NCBI RefSeq assembly: GCF_000026105.1
Contig: NC_008027.1
Location: forward strand, 3,300,501 to 3,364,500
DNA length: 64,000 bases
Reading direction: 5' to 3'
Source: Pseudomonas entomophila L48
GTDB lineage: Bacteria > Pseudomonadota > Gammaproteobacteria > Pseudomonadales > Pseudomonadaceae
The position numbers and the translations under genes were made by a program. Numbering within the stretch: the first letter of the stretch is position 1; each line of letters opens with the position of its first letter. Below the pieces are notes generated by a model. It saw only the letters and a list, made by a program, of their open reading frames with translations. It had not been told where the DNA came from and made no database searches. Shown here in pieces: positions 33,933-44,185 of this stretch.

Positions 33933-33974
33933 GAGGTGGCTGGAATGCCCAACCAAAGGAGGTCTTTGACTGCC

Positions 33975-34045
33975 TGTAGGAGCCAGCTTGCTGGCGAACC
34001 GGCCAATCGTCGACACGACCTGTTCGCCAGCAAGCTGGCTCCTAC
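33975..34045. repeat. Palindromic intergenic repeat (AGCCAGCTTGCTGG type)
   Basis: Arms TGTAGGAGCCAGCTTGCTGG and CCAGCAAGCTGGCTCCTAC, between the efflux channel gene stop and the terminator. Confidence 0.85.
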
Positions 34046-34056
34046 CGGGTGTCATG

Positions 34057-35454
34057 TCATATTTGCGTCGGCCAGCCGCCGCCCAGGGCGCGGAACAGGT
34101 CGACCAGGGCCAGCTGGTGCTGGGTGCTGGCCTCGATGTAGGTCGCCTCGTTCACATAGTTGCTGCGCTGGGCGTCGAGGTAGCGCAGGTGGTTGTCCAC
34201 CCCGCCCTCGTAGCGCGCCTTGGCCAGCGCCAGGGTCGCCTGGCTGGTGTCGGCCAGGGCCCGGCGCGCAGCCTCTTCGCGGCGCAGGGTGTCGGTGGCG
34301 GCCAGGGCGTCGGCCACCTCGCGGAAGGCGGTCTGGATGGTGCCTTCATAGGCGGCCACCGCCGAATCCTTGCGCGCCTCGGCCAGGCTCAGGCCGGCCT
34401 TGTTGCGCCCGGCGTCGAACAGCGGCAGCGACAGTTGCGGCATGAAGCTCCAGCTGCGCGAGCCGCCCTCGAACAGGCCGGACATCTGCGCACTGGAGGT
34501 ACCAAAGCTGCCGGTCAGGCTGATGCGCGGGAAGAACGCCGCCCGCGCCGCGCCGATATCGGCGTTTCGCGCCCGCAGCCGGTGTTCGGCGGCGAGGATG
34601 TCAGGGCGCCGCTCGAGCAGCGCCGACGGCGCGCCCGGGGCAATTTCCTGCAGCACCATGGGCGCGGCGGAACGCTCGGCCGGAATGGCCTTGGCCGCCT
34701 CGCTGCTGCCCAGCAACAGCACCAGGGCGTTGAACGCCTGGCGCTGCTGGCGCACGGTGGTTTCCAGCTCGGCCCGCGACTGCTCCACCAGACCCAGGGC
34801 TTCCTGGTGGTCCAGGGCGGTAGCGGTGCCGGCCGCGCGGCGCTGGCCGACCAGGGCCAGCGAGTCCTCGCGGCTGGCCAGGGTCTGGCGGGTCAGGGCC
34901 TGGCGGCGCTCGGCGCCGTCCAGGGTCAGGTAGGCCTGGCTGACCTCGGCGACCAGGGCGACGCGCGCGGCGCGCCCGGCCTCCTCGGTGGCCAGGTACT
35001 GCTCCAGCGCCGCGTCGCTCAAGCTCTTCACCCGGCCGAACAGGTCCACCTCGTATTCCGGCAGCGACAACCCCACCTGGTAGGTGCTGTTCACCCCTTC
35101 GCGGCCATCGCTGGCCAGTGCCGCCGGCAGGTGCTGACGATTACCCGAGGCCCCGGCGTTCAGGCCCGGCACCCGGTCGGCACGCTGGATACGGTACTGC
35201 GCACGAGCTTGCTCTATGTCGAGTAGGGTCTGGCGCAGCGAACGGTTGTTGTCCAGCGCGGTGGCGACCAACTGGCGCAGCGTCGGGTCAACGATGAACG
35301 CCTGCCAGTCCAGTTGCTCCACCGCCCGGCCCTGATGGGCCGCCGCATCGCCCCACTGGGCCGCGACCGGCGCCTCGGGGCGCTGGTAGGTCGGCGCCAG
35401 CGAGCAGCCGGCCAGGGCGAAGGCCAGCGCACAGGGCAAAACGAAATTACGCAT
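34057..35454 (-). CDS. RND efflux outer-membrane channel lipoprotein (OprM/NodT family)
   Basis: A 465-residue TolC-type channel with a lipoprotein signal (MRNFVLPCALAFALAGC, lipid-attached Cys17). The two OEP domains follow, rich in long helices (e.g. SLRQTLLDIEQARAQYRIQRADRVPGLNAG and the matching second half). It forms the outer-membrane exit of the tripartite pump. I chose the ATG at 35454 because GGAG lies 8 bases upstream. GTG at 35463 and ATG at 35460 overlap the pump stop but are badly spaced. It is third in the adaptor-pump-channel operon. Confidence 0.88.
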   Translation of the reverse strand: MRNFVLPCALAFALAGCSLAPTYQRPEAPVAAQWGDAAAHQGRAVEQLDWQAFIVDPTLRQLVATALDNNRSLRQTLLDIEQARAQYRIQRADRVPGLNAGASGNRQHLPAALASDGREGVNSTYQVGLSLPEYEVDLFGRVKSLSDAALEQYLATEEAGRAARVALVAEVSQAYLTLDGAERRQALTRQTLASREDSLALVGQRRAAGTATALDHQEALGLVEQSRAELETTVRQQRQAFNALVLLLGSSEAAKAIPAERSAAPMVLQEIAPGAPSALLERRPDILAAEHRLRARNADIGAARAAFFPRISLTGSFGTSSAQMSGLFEGGSRSWSFMPQLSLPLFDAGRNKAGLSLAEARKDSAVAAYEGTIQTAFREVADALAATDTLRREEAARRALADTSQATLALAKARYEGGVDNHLRYLDAQRSNYVNEATYIEASTQHQLALVDLFRALGGGWPTQI

Positions 35455-35459
35455 GTCCA

Positions 35460-38400
35460 TCACTCCACGGCCTCGATCGCTTGTTTCACAGGGGCAGGCT
35501 TGCGCTTGAGCAGCGTCAGCACGAAGACGAAGCAGATCGGCACGAACACCACGCCCAGCAAGGTGGCGCTGAGCATGCCGCCGATCACCCCGGTGCCGAT
35601 GGCGCGCTGGCTGGCTGCGCCGGCGCCGGTGGCGATGGCCAGCGGCACCACGCCGAGGATGAACGCCATCGAAGTCATCACGATCGGTCGGAAACGCAGG
35701 CGCGCGGCCTCGATGGCGGCGTCACGCAGGCTGTAACCCTTCTCCCACAGCTCCTTGGCGAACTCGACGATGAGGATGGCGTTCTTCGCCGCCAGGCCGA
35801 TGATGGTGATCAGCCCGACCTTGAAGTACACATCGTTGGGCATGCCGGTGAGCATCACCGCCCACACCGCGCCCAGGGCGCCGATCGGCACGATCAGCAT
35901 CACCGTCAGCGGGATCGCCCAGCTTTCGTACAGGGCCACCAGCAGCAGGAACACCACCAGGATCGCCAGGGCGAACAGGCCGGCGGCCTGGCCGCTGGAG
36001 ACCTTCTCCTGGTACGAAAGGCCCGTCCAGGCGTAACCGATGCCGGGCGGTAGCTCGCTGACCAGGCGCTCCATCTCGGCCATCGCCTGGCCGGTGCTGG
36101 CGCCCGGGGCGGCGTCGCCGGCGATGCGGATCGACGGGTAGCCGTTGTAGCGCACCAACTGCACCGGCCCCTCCTCCCACTTGGTGGTGGCGAAGGCGCT
36201 GAACGGCACCTGCTCGCCACTGGCGTTGGGTGCATACAGCCGCATCACGCTTTCCGGGGTCATCCGCTCGCCCTGCTCGGCCTGCACCACCACGCGCTGC
36301 TGGCGCCCGGCATTGGTGAAGTCATTGATCACCGCCGAACCGAAGGCGGTGGCCAGGGTGCTGTTGATGGTCTCGAAGCTCACGCCCAGGGCGCGGGCCT
36401 TCTCGCGGTCGATCTGCACCCGCAGCTGCGGCGCCTCGGCCAGGCCTTCCATCATCGCGTAGAGGATCACTGGGTTGCCGTTGGCGCGGGCCAGCAACTG
36501 GTCACGGGCCGCCAGCAGCGCTTCGCGGCCCAGGCCGCCACGGTCCATCAGGCGCAGGGCGAAACCACCGGAGTTGCCCAGGCCGTCGATTGGCGGCGGC
36601 ATGACGGCCGTGATGGTGCCGTCGCCATTGGCCGCGAACTGCGCGTTGATGGCCGCGGTCTCCGCCTCGGCCGACTGCTCCTGGCCACGCACGGACCAGT
36701 CCTTGTAGGTGGGGAACGCCAGCGCGGCGTTGTCGCCCTGGCCCGAGAAACTGAAGCCGCTGACGATGAACGAGCTGGCCACCGCCTCGCGGGACATCAG
36801 GAACTGCTCCAGCGCTTCGGCGGTGTGGTCGGTACGCACCCGGCTGGCGCCCGGTGGCAGTTGCACGTCGACGATGCTGTAGCCCAGGTCCTCGGACGGC
36901 ACGAAGGCCTCCGGCAGGCGCAGGTAGGAATAGCCGAGCACCACCAGGATGCCGACGTAGGCCAGCATCCAGCGGCCGGCGCGGGCCACCAGGGCGCTGT
37001 TCATCACCGAGTAGCGCTCGGTCACGCGGGCGAAGGCGCGGTTGAAGGCACCGAAGAAGCCGCCTTTCTCATGGTGACCGTGGGGCACCGGCTTGAGCAG
37101 CGTGGCGCACAGCGCCGGGGTGAAGGTCAGGGCCAGGAAGCCGGAGAACAGGATCGACACCGCCAGTGACACGGAAAACTGCTGGTAGATCACCCCCACG
37201 GAACCTGACATGAACGCCAGCGGCAGGAACACTGCAGCCAAGACCAGGGTGATACCGATGATCGCCCCGGACACCTGCCCCATCGCCTTGACCGTGGCCG
37301 CCACTGGCGACAGGCCTTCCTCGGCCATCAGCCGCTCGACGTTCTCCACCACCACGATAGCGTCGTCCACCAGGATGCCGATGGCCAGGACCATGCCGAA
37401 CATCGTCATCATGTTCACCGAGAAGCCGAGCAGCTTCATCACCATCAGCGTGCCCAGCAGGCACACCGGCACCACGATCGACGGAATCAGGGTGTAGCGC
37501 ACATTTTGCAGGAACAGGAACATCACCAGGAACACCAGCACCATGGCTTCGGCCAGGGTGTGGAGGACCTTCTCGATGGCGACGTCAACGAAGCGCGAGG
37601 TGTCGTAGGGCACCGCATACTCGACGCCTTCCGGGAAGAACTGCGACAGCTCCGCCAGACGCTCCTTGACCAGCGTCGCGGTCTGGATCGCGTTGGCGCC
37701 AGGCGCCAGCTGCACCGCGCCGGCCACGGCCGGATGGCCGTCCAGGCGCGACGACAGGTTGTAGTTCTCGCTGCCGATGGCCAGGCGCGCGACATCGCCG
37801 AGCAGCACGCGGGAGCCGTCCGGGTTGGCGCGCAGGACGATGCCGGCGAACGCCTCGGGGGTGTCGAGGGTACCCTGCACCGCCAAGGTCGCGGTCAGCT
37901 CCTGCTCGCTGGCCCCCGGGGTGCTGCCGAAGCTGCCGGCCGGCACCTGGACGTTCTGGCCACGAATCGCATTGTTGATGTCGTCGATGGACAGGCCATA
38001 GCCCACCAGCTTCTGCGGATCGACCCAGACTCGCATGGCCGCCTCTGAAGCGAAGAACTGCAGCTTGCCCACGCCGGGCACGCGCCGCAGTTCGTTGTTG
38101 ATATTGCGCGCGGCGTAGTCAGCCAGGGCCGTGGTGTCGCCGCTGTCACTGGCCTTGCTGGTCAAGGCGTAGATCAGCAGGAACCCGGCGCTGGCCTGCT
38201 CAACCTTCAAGCCCTGGGTCAACACCGCCTGGGGCATGCGCGCCTCGGCCTGCTTCAGGCGGTTCTGCACGTCCACCTGGGCCATGTCCGCCTCGGTGCC
38301 GGGCTCGAAGGTCACCAGCACCTCGGCGACGCCGTTGGAGTTGTTGGTGGACTCGTAGTACAGCAGGCCCTTGGCGCCGTTGAGCGACTCTTCGATGATG

Positions 38401-38588
38401 CTGGTCACCGACTCCACCAGCACCTTGGCCGACGCGCCCGGGTAGCTGGCGGTGATGGAGATCTGTGGCGGTGCCACGCTGGGATACTGGGCCACCGGCA
38501 GCGCCGGGATCACCAGCAGGCCGGCCAGGGAAATGAACAGCGCCATGACCCAGGCGAAGTTCGGCCGATTGATGAAGAACTTGGACAT
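35460..38588 (-). CDS. RND (HAE1) efflux pump permease
   Basis: A 1042-residue inner-membrane pump of AcrB/MexB/TtgB type, the usual length. Twelve helices with two large periplasmic loops. The opening [25 protein letters not shown] is typical, and the proton-relay aspartates are present in [18 protein letters not shown] in helix 4, with the lysine partner in [16 protein letters not shown] in helix 10. It exports hydrophobic drugs, solvents or phenolics using proton motive force. The specific Ttg name cannot be fixed without alignment. No regulator gene is next to the operon. Confidence 0.92.
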   Translation of the reverse strand: MSKFFINRPNFAWVMALFISLAGLLVIPALPVAQYPSVAPPQISITASYPGASAKVLVESVTSIIEESLNGAKGLLYYESTNNSNGVAEVLVTFEPGTEADMAQVDVQNRLKQAEARMPQAVLTQGLKVEQASAGFLLIYALTSKASDSGDTTALADYAARNINNELRRVPGVGKLQFFASEAAMRVWVDPQKLVGYGLSIDDINNAIRGQNVQVPAGSFGSTPGASEQELTATLAVQGTLDTPEAFAGIVLRANPDGSRVLLGDVARLAIGSENYNLSSRLDGHPAVAGAVQLAPGANAIQTATLVKERLAELSQFFPEGVEYAVPYDTSRFVDVAIEKVLHTLAEAMVLVFLVMFLFLQNVRYTLIPSIVVPVCLLGTLMVMKLLGFSVNMMTMFGMVLAIGILVDDAIVVVENVERLMAEEGLSPVAATVKAMGQVSGAIIGITLVLAAVFLPLAFMSGSVGVIYQQFSVSLAVSILFSGFLALTFTPALCATLLKPVPHGHHEKGGFFGAFNRAFARVTERYSVMNSALVARAGRWMLAYVGILVVLGYSYLRLPEAFVPSEDLGYSIVDVQLPPGASRVRTDHTAEALEQFLMSREAVASSFIVSGFSFSGQGDNAALAFPTYKDWSVRGQEQSAEAETAAINAQFAANGDGTITAVMPPPIDGLGNSGGFALRLMDRGGLGREALLAARDQLLARANGNPVILYAMMEGLAEAPQLRVQIDREKARALGVSFETINSTLATAFGSAVINDFTNAGRQQRVVVQAEQGERMTPESVMRLYAPNASGEQVPFSAFATTKWEEGPVQLVRYNGYPSIRIAGDAAPGASTGQAMAEMERLVSELPPGIGYAWTGLSYQEKVSSGQAAGLFALAILVVFLLLVALYESWAIPLTVMLIVPIGALGAVWAVMLTGMPNDVYFKVGLITIIGLAAKNAILIVEFAKELWEKGYSLRDAAIEAARLRFRPIVMTSMAFILGVVPLAIATGAGAASQRAIGTGVIGGMLSATLLGVVFVPICFVFVLTLLKRKPAPVKQAIEAVE

Positions 38589-38603
38589 CTCGCTACCCTC
38601 GCC

Positions 38604-39746
38604 TTATTGCGCCGCGGCCTGTTGTGCCTGGGCCAGGCTGACCGGCGTGCCCGGAACCAGGCCCGCCGGGCTGCCGACGATGACCTGGTCACCGGCGCGC
38701 AGGCCCTCGGTTATCTGCCAGCGCGCGCCCTGCATCACGCCGGTGCGCACGCTGCGCGCCTCGGCCAGGTTGCCGGTGCCCACCACCATCACCCGCGCCT
38801 CGCCATCGCTGCCGCGCTGCACGGCGCGTTGCGGCACGAGGATGGCCTGCTGGTCGGTGCCCTGTGGGGTGCGCACGCGCACGTACATGCCCGGCAGGAG
38901 AATGCCGTCGGCGTTGTCGAAGCGCCCGCGCAGGCTGACCTGGCCGGTGCCACGGTCGACCGCCACATCGGTGAACATCAGCGCGCCCTGGCGCTGGTAG
39001 TCGGTGCCTTCGACCTGGGCCGTCAGCGCCTTGTCGTCGCCACCGGCCAACGCGCCGTCCTTCAGGGCCTGGCGCAGGCGCAGGGCATCGGCGGCGGACT
39101 GGGTGAAGTCGACATAGATCGGGTCGAGCTGCTGGATACGCGCCAGCAGCGTGGCGTCGCCCTGCCCCACCAGCGCCCCCTCGGTGGCCAGGGCGCGGCC
39201 GATGCGCCCGGAAATCGGCGCGGTGACCGTGGCGTAGCCAAGGTTCAGGCGCGCGGTCTGCACGTCGGCCTGGGCTGAACGCACGGCGGCCTGGGCGCTG
39301 CGCAGCTCGGCGGTGGCGCTGTCGAAGTCCTGCTGGCTGACCGCTTCGATCTTGACCAGCGGTTCATAGCGCTTGACCCGCGCCTGGGCTTCCTGCTGCA
39401 CCGCCTGGGCACGTGCCTGGTCACCCTCGGCCCGTGCCAGGGCGGCCTTGAACGGTGCCGGGTCGATCTGGAACAGCACGTCGCCGGCCTTGACGTCGGC
39501 GCCCTCTTCGAAGCGTTTGTGCAGGACGATGCCGGCCACCCGGGCACGCACCTCGGCCACCCGCATCGGCTCGACCCGGCCCGGCAGGGTCGAGGCCAGG
39601 GCCAGTGGTTCACTGGCCACGGTCACCACCTCCACCGGATACACCACCTCGGCCGCGGCCTGGGGCTGATCCGCCCCGTCACAGCCCGACAGCGCGATCG
39701 CCGCCGCCAGCAGGCCGACCACCCCAATTGCACGCAAGTTGCCCAT
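38604..39746 (-). CDS. RND efflux periplasmic adaptor lipoprotein (MFP family)
   Basis: A 380-residue membrane-fusion protein with a lipoprotein signal (AIGVVGLLAAAIALSGC, Cys22). It has the split lipoyl domain (VEPMRVAEVRARVAGIVLHKRFEEGADVKAGDVLFQID and NLGYATVTAPISGRIGRALATEGALVGQGDATLL), an alpha-hairpin between the halves, and a beta-barrel toward the C-terminus. It joins the pump and channel across the periplasm. The start ATG at 39746 follows GGTGA; a GTG three codons earlier is possible. First gene of the operon, 15 bases before the pump gene. Confidence 0.9.
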   Translation of the reverse strand: MGNLRAIGVVGLLAAAIALSGCDGADQPQAAAEVVYPVEVVTVASEPLALASTLPGRVEPMRVAEVRARVAGIVLHKRFEEGADVKAGDVLFQIDPAPFKAALARAEGDQARAQAVQQEAQARVKRYEPLVKIEAVSQQDFDSATAELRSAQAAVRSAQADVQTARLNLGYATVTAPISGRIGRALATEGALVGQGDATLLARIQQLDPIYVDFTQSAADALRLRQALKDGALAGGDDKALTAQVEGTDYQRQGALMFTDVAVDRGTGQVSLRGRFDNADGILLPGMYVRVRTPQGTDQQAILVPQRAVQRGSDGEARVMVVGTGNLAEARSVRTGVMQGARWQITEGLRAGDQVIVGSPAGLVPGTPVSLAQAQQAAAQ

Positions 39747-39783
39747 GAATTTCACCCGAGCCTTTGATTTGAAAACGGCGCGA

Positions 39784-39812
39784 ATGGTACTCAGAAAGCG
39801 TTATTGAGTCAA
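39784..39812 (-). promoter_or_regulatory. Probable sigma-70 promoter of the RND operon
   Basis: On the minus strand, TTGACT (39812-39807) and TACCAT (39789-39784) are separated by 17 bases, about 40 bases before the adaptor start. The neighbouring AT-rich sequence up to 39845 lies between the divergent Rieske-FAD gene and could bind a regulator. No strong palindrome was recognised. Confidence 0.55.
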
Positions 39813-39931
39813 TTTAGTCTCATTTGATTCTCTTGTTAAAGATTGTAATCACGGTGGCCGATCGTCACCTCGTGGCACCCTTGGCCATGGGCAGGCGTCA
39901 AATGAACACACTGGACTCAAGGAGAACGCCC

Positions 39932-41473
39932 ATGGCCCTGCATGCCGTCGCCACCCTCGCCGAGCTCGATGAGCAGCGCCCGCTGCGAGTCCAGGCCGGT
40001 ACTGAAGAGGTCATCCTGGTGCGCCACGGCGACCAGGTGCGCGCCTACCAGGGCAATTGCCCCCACGCCGGGGCGCCCCTGGATGAAGGCGTGATCTGCG
40101 CCGGCCTGCTGGTCTGCCCCTGGCACAAGGCCGCGTTCGCCATGGATGAAGGCGCCGTGTGCGAGCCCCCGGCGCTGGTCGACCTGCGCCGCTACCCGGT
40201 GCAGGTCAAGGATGGCCAGGTCTGGGTGGACGACCAGCCGCTGCCCAGGGCCGAACCGCCCCTGCACAGCGATGCCCGCACCTTCGTCGTCATCGGCGCG
40301 GGCGCGGCGGGCAGCGCCGCCGTGGCGACCTTGCTCGGCCATGGCTTCGGCGGGCGGCTGGTCTGGATCGACCAGGAGCCGCAAAGCGCCTACGACCGTA
40401 CCGCCCTGAGCAAATTCGTCATCGCCGGGCAGATGCCCCCGGACGAAGTGCCGTCGCTGCTGGAGCCTGACGACCTGCGCCGGGGCCAGTTGCAACGCCT
40501 GCACACCAAGGTTCGCTCGCTGGATGTCGAAAAGCGCGAGATCGCGCTCGCCGACGGCAAGCCGCTCAAGTACGACGCCGCCTTGCTGGCCACCGGCGGC
40601 AAACCCCGGCGCCCGGACCTGCCTGGCGCCCACTTGCCCGGCATCTGCGTGCTGCGCTCGCGGGAAGATGCCGCGCGCTTGCTCGACCTGGCCGAGCCCG
40701 GCCAGCCGGTGGTGATCGTCGGGGACGGGTTCATCGGCCTGGAAGCCGCCTCGGCCCTGCGTAAGTACGGCTTGCAGGTGCATGTGGTCACGCGCCATCC
40801 GATCCCGCTGGTCAAGCAGCTGGGTGAGCGCATTGGCCGAACGCTGCGTGAACTCCATGAACGCAAGGGCGTGGTGTTCCACGGCCCGACCGAAGTGACC
40901 GCCTTTGAAGGCAAGGAACGGGTCGAGGCAGTGGTGCTGGCCAACGGCGAACGGCTGGCCACTGCGCTGGTGCTGCTGGGCACCGGCGTCTCGCCGGCGA
41001 CGCGCTATGTGCAGGGCCTGCCTCTGGGCGAGGACGGCGCTATTGAAGCGGACGCGCACCTGCAAGCCTGCGACGGCCTATGGGCGGCCGGCGACATCGC
41101 CCGCTTTCCCCTCGCCGGGCGCCCGGTGCGCATCGAACACTGGCGCCTGGCCCAGCAGCACGGCGTGATTGCCGCGGCCAACATGCTCGGCGAGCGGCGC
41201 CGCTATGACGACGTGCCGTTTTTCTGGACCTACCAGCACGGGCGCACCTACGAAGTGCTCGGGCATGGCCGCTACTGGAACCGCATCGAGTTCGTCGGCG
41301 AGCCGGAGCATGGCGATTTCATTGCCCTGCAGTGCATCGACGACGAGGTCGAGGCGGTGATCGCCAAGGGTTACTCGGATGCCATGGCTGTGTTGTCGCA
41401 GCGGATGAAGCGGCCGCTGTCGAGCCGCGAAGCCCGAGAACTGATCGACACCGCCAGCCACGTGACTCAATGA
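39932..41473 (+). CDS. Rieske domain-fused FAD-dependent ferredoxin reductase (AIF-like)
   Basis: A 513-residue fusion. The N-terminal Rieske [2Fe-2S] domain (about 1-100) has the ligand pairs CPHAGAP and CPWHKAA. A pyridine nucleotide-disulphide oxidoreductase follows: FVVIGAGAAGSAAVATLL (FAD), PVVIVGDGFIGLEAASALRKYG (NAD(P)) and GLWAAGDIARFP. A C-terminal reductase domain completes it. This layout is that of AIF/AIFM3-like reductases that pass electrons from NAD(P)H to iron-sulphur partners. The ATG at 39932 follows AAGGAG. It is monocistronic, with no oxygenase partner nearby. Confidence 0.88.
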   Translation: MALHAVATLAELDEQRPLRVQAGTEEVILVRHGDQVRAYQGNCPHAGAPLDEGVICAGLLVCPWHKAAFAMDEGAVCEPPALVDLRRYPVQVKDGQVWVDDQPLPRAEPPLHSDARTFVVIGAGAAGSAAVATLLGHGFGGRLVWIDQEPQSAYDRTALSKFVIAGQMPPDEVPSLLEPDDLRRGQLQRLHTKVRSLDVEKREIALADGKPLKYDAALLATGGKPRRPDLPGAHLPGICVLRSREDAARLLDLAEPGQPVVIVGDGFIGLEAASALRKYGLQVHVVTRHPIPLVKQLGERIGRTLRELHERKGVVFHGPTEVTAFEGKERVEAVVLANGERLATALVLLGTGVSPATRYVQGLPLGEDGAIEADAHLQACDGLWAAGDIARFPLAGRPVRIEHWRLAQQHGVIAAANMLGERRRYDDVPFFWTYQHGRTYEVLGHGRYWNRIEFVGEPEHGDFIALQCIDDEVEAVIAKGYSDAMAVLSQRMKRPLSSREARELIDTASHVTQ

Positions 41474-41487
41474 TCTGGCACAACCTC

Positions 41488-41572
41488 TGTAGGAGCGGCT
41501 TTAGCCGCGATCACCCGCCAAGCGGGTGCCAAACACCGCGGCGCCGGCATCGCGGCTGAAGCCGCTCCTACA
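41488..41572. repeat. Palindromic intergenic repeat (TGTAGGAGCGG type)
   Basis: Arms TGTAGGAGCGGCTTTAGCCG and CGGCTGAAGCCGCTCCTACA, between the Rieske-FAD and aldo/keto reductase genes. Confidence 0.85.
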
Positions 41573-41657
41573 GGCAACCCTGTTCCACGGCCCTTTCAAA
41601 CAGGTGCGGTTGTGTGTAAAACCACTGGATCACTTCGCCTGACAAGGACCCGCGAGC

Positions 41658-42668
41658 ATGATCTACCGCCCCCTCGGCCACTCTGGCCTGCAAGTCTCGG
41701 CCCTCACCCTGGGCAGCATGATGTTCGGTGAGCAGACCAGCACCGAAGACGCGCTGCGCATCATCGACAAGGCCTGGGACCAAGGCATCAACTTCATCGA
41801 CACTGCCGACGTGTACAACGGTGGGCGCTCGGAGGAGATCGTCGGCGAGGCGGTGGCGCGCAACCGGCAGGACTGGATCGTCGCCTCGAAAGCCGGCTAC
41901 GGCCCGGTCGACGGCGTGCCCAACCGCAGCGGCCTGTCGCGCAAGCACCTGTTCAATGCCCTGGAAGCCAGCCTCACCCGCCTGGGCAGCGACTACCTGG
42001 ACATCTACTACCTGCACCGCGAGGACCACGCGGTGCCGCTGGAAGAGACCGTGCGCGCCATCGGCGACCTGCTGGCCCAGGGCAAGATCCGCTACTGGGG
42101 CGTGAGCAACTTCCGCGGCTGGCGCATCGCCGAGATCTGCAACGTCGCCGAACGCCTGGGCGTTGCCAAGCCGGTGGTCAGCCAGCCGTTGTACAACATC
42201 GTCAACCGCCAGGCCGAGCCCGAGCAGCTTACCGCCGCCACCTACCACGGCCTGGGCGTGGTGCCGTTCAGCCCCCTGGCCCGTGGCGTGCTCAGCGGCA
42301 AGTACGCGCCGGGCTCGATACCGGATGCCGGCAGCCGCGCCGGGCGCCAGGACAAGCGGATCATGGAAGTGGAATGGCGCCAGGAGTCGTTAGCCATCGC
42401 CCAGAAGATCCATGCCTACACCGAGGCCAAGGGCGTCGGCATCGTCGAGTTCGCCATTGCCTGGGTGCTGAACAATCGCCTGGTCAGCTCGGCCATCGTC
42501 GGGCCGCGCACCGAGGCGCAGTGGGACACCTACGCCGGGGCGCTGGAGGTGAAGGTCACGGCGGAGGACGAAGCCTTCATCGATTCGCTGGTGACGCCAG
42601 GGCATGCCTCGACGCCCGGGTTCAACGATGTGGCGCATTTCGTGACCGGGCGTTTGCCGCGGGCATGA
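41658..42668 (+). CDS. Aldo/keto reductase
   Basis: A 336-residue TIM-barrel NADP-dependent reductase. The catalytic tetrad is visible: Asp in INFIDTADVYNGGRSEE (with the Tyr), Lys in WIVASKAG, and His in DIYYLHREDHAVP. The C-terminal cofactor region is VSSAIVGPRTEAQWD. Substrate range is broad in this family, generally aldehydes and ketones. AAGGAC precedes the ATG. It is monocistronic, bounded by repeats on both sides. Confidence 0.88.
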   Translation: MIYRPLGHSGLQVSALTLGSMMFGEQTSTEDALRIIDKAWDQGINFIDTADVYNGGRSEEIVGEAVARNRQDWIVASKAGYGPVDGVPNRSGLSRKHLFNALEASLTRLGSDYLDIYYLHREDHAVPLEETVRAIGDLLAQGKIRYWGVSNFRGWRIAEICNVAERLGVAKPVVSQPLYNIVNRQAEPEQLTAATYHGLGVVPFSPLARGVLSGKYAPGSIPDAGSRAGRQDKRIMEVEWRQESLAIAQKIHAYTEAKGVGIVEFAIAWVLNNRLVSSAIVGPRTEAQWDTYAGALEVKVTAEDEAFIDSLVTPGHASTPGFNDVAHFVTGRLPRA

Positions 42669-42683
42669 GGGTCGCGCAGGACC

Positions 42684-42768
42684 TGTAGGAGCGGCTTCAG
42701 CCGCGATGCGGCCGACGCGGTGTATGGCACCCGCTTGGCGGGTGATCGCGGCTGAAGCCGCTCCTACA
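42684..42768. repeat. Palindromic intergenic repeat (TGTAGGAGCGG type)
   Basis: Arms TGTAGGAGCGGCTTCAGCCG and CGGCTGAAGCCGCTCCTACA, following the aldo/keto reductase gene. Confidence 0.85.
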
Positions 42769-42874
42769 GAGGACACACCAATTGGGGAGCCACACGCCGG
42801 GGTACCGGTCCCCCTATTCCCCAATCACCTCGGTATCGTGCGCGCCATCGAATCAACTTTCCGATGGAGCCCCG

Positions 42875-43972
42875 ATGAAACTCTTCGAACCTCTCAAGCT
42901 CGGCCCGCTGACACTCCCCAACCGGGTCTTCATGGCCCCCCTGACCCGCCTGCGCAGCCTGGAACCCGGCGATGTGCCGACCCCTCTGATGGCCGAGTAC
43001 TACCGCCAGCGCGCCAGCGCCGGGCTGATCATCAGCGAGGCCACGCAGATCTCCTTCCAGGCCAAGGGCTATTCCGGTTCGCCGGGCATCCACACCCCCG
43101 AGCAGATCGCCGCCTGGCGCCAGGTCAACGAAGGCATCCATGCCGACGGCGGCCACAGTGCGGTGCAGGTCTGGCACACCGGCCGCGTGTCGCACACCTC
43201 GCTGCAACCGAACGGCGACGCGCCCGTGGCGCCTTCCGCGCTGCCGGCCAACGCCCGGACCTCGCTGCGTGACGAAAACCGCAAGGTGATCCGCGTCGAA
43301 ACCTCCGCGCCACGTGCCCTGAGCGAAACCGAGATCGCCGCGATCGTCGCCGACTTCGGCCAGGCCGCCGCCAACGCCCGCGAGACCGGTTTCGACTTCA
43401 TCGAACTGCACGCCGCCCATGGCTACCTGCTGCACCAGTTCCTCACCCCCAGTGCCAACATTCGTGACGACCGCTACGGCGGCAGTGTCGAGAACCGTGC
43501 GCGCATCGTGCTCGAAGCGGTGGACGCCGCCATCGCCCAGTGGAGCGCCGACCGGGTCGGCATCCGCATCTTCCCGCTGGGTGGTTTCAATGGCGTGGAC
43601 AACGGCGAGGACCAGGAAGCGGCCGGGCTGTACCTGATCGGTGAGCTGGCCAAGCGCAACCTGGCCTACCTGCACCTGTCCGAACCGGACTGGGCCGGTG
43701 GCCAGCCCCTGCGCGATGAATTCCGCGAGGCGATTCGCGCGGTGTATCCAGGGGTGATCGTGGCGGCGGGCGCCTATACCGCCGAAAAAGCCGAGGACCT
43801 TCTCAGCCGCGGGCTGATCGATGCGGTGGCATTCGGCCGTGCGTTCATTGCCAACCCGGACCTGGTGGAACGCCTGCGGCTGCAGGCGCCGCTGAACGAG
43901 CACCGCGCACAGTTCGACTACGCCAATGGGGCCGAGGGGTATACCGACTACCCCGTCCTGAAACAGGCCTGA
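42875..43972 (+). CDS. Alkene reductase of the Old Yellow Enzyme family (NemA-like)
   Basis: A 365-residue FMN TIM-barrel ene-reductase. FMN-binding [14 protein letters not shown] near the N-terminus, [13 protein letters not shown], the substrate-binding pair [26 protein letters not shown], and [18 protein letters not shown] at the C-terminus all fit NemA/OYE. It reduces activated C=C bonds such as N-ethylmaleimide and can attack nitro compounds and nitrate esters. The ATG at 42875 has GATGGAG upstream; the frame extends further but without a ribosome site. No NemR-type regulator is adjacent. Confidence 0.9.
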   Translation: MKLFEPLKLGPLTLPNRVFMAPLTRLRSLEPGDVPTPLMAEYYRQRASAGLIISEATQISFQAKGYSGSPGIHTPEQIAAWRQVNEGIHADGGHSAVQVWHTGRVSHTSLQPNGDAPVAPSALPANARTSLRDENRKVIRVETSAPRALSETEIAAIVADFGQAAANARETGFDFIELHAAHGYLLHQFLTPSANIRDDRYGGSVENRARIVLEAVDAAIAQWSADRVGIRIFPLGGFNGVDNGEDQEAAGLYLIGELAKRNLAYLHLSEPDWAGGQPLRDEFREAIRAVYPGVIVAAGAYTAEKAEDLLSRGLIDAVAFGRAFIANPDLVERLRLQAPLNEHRAQFDYANGAEGYTDYPVLKQA

Positions 43973-44009
43973 ATACAGCCCTTGTTCTCCTCACGCCTTG
44001 CGCGATCCT

Positions 44010-44123
44010 TGTGGGAGCGGCCCATTCGCGACACAAGGCCGCTCCCACAAGGGCAGGCGTCAACAGCGAATACTCTGCAAGACAGTTGCTCCCACCTGTA
44101 GGAGCCAGCCTTGCTGGCGAACA
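44010..44123. repeat. Two adjacent palindromic repeat units
   Basis: A compact TGTGGGAGCGGCC...GGCCGCTCCCACA palindrome at 44010-44049, then a half unit CTGTAGGAGCCAGCCTTGCT at 44097-44123. They occupy most of the gap between the ene-reductase and LysE genes. Confidence 0.75.
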
Positions 44124-44185
44124 CCGTGGTGAATTGGTCAGATTGCTGGCATTGTGCACCTTTCCCTGCGCAAAGGACGCGCTCC

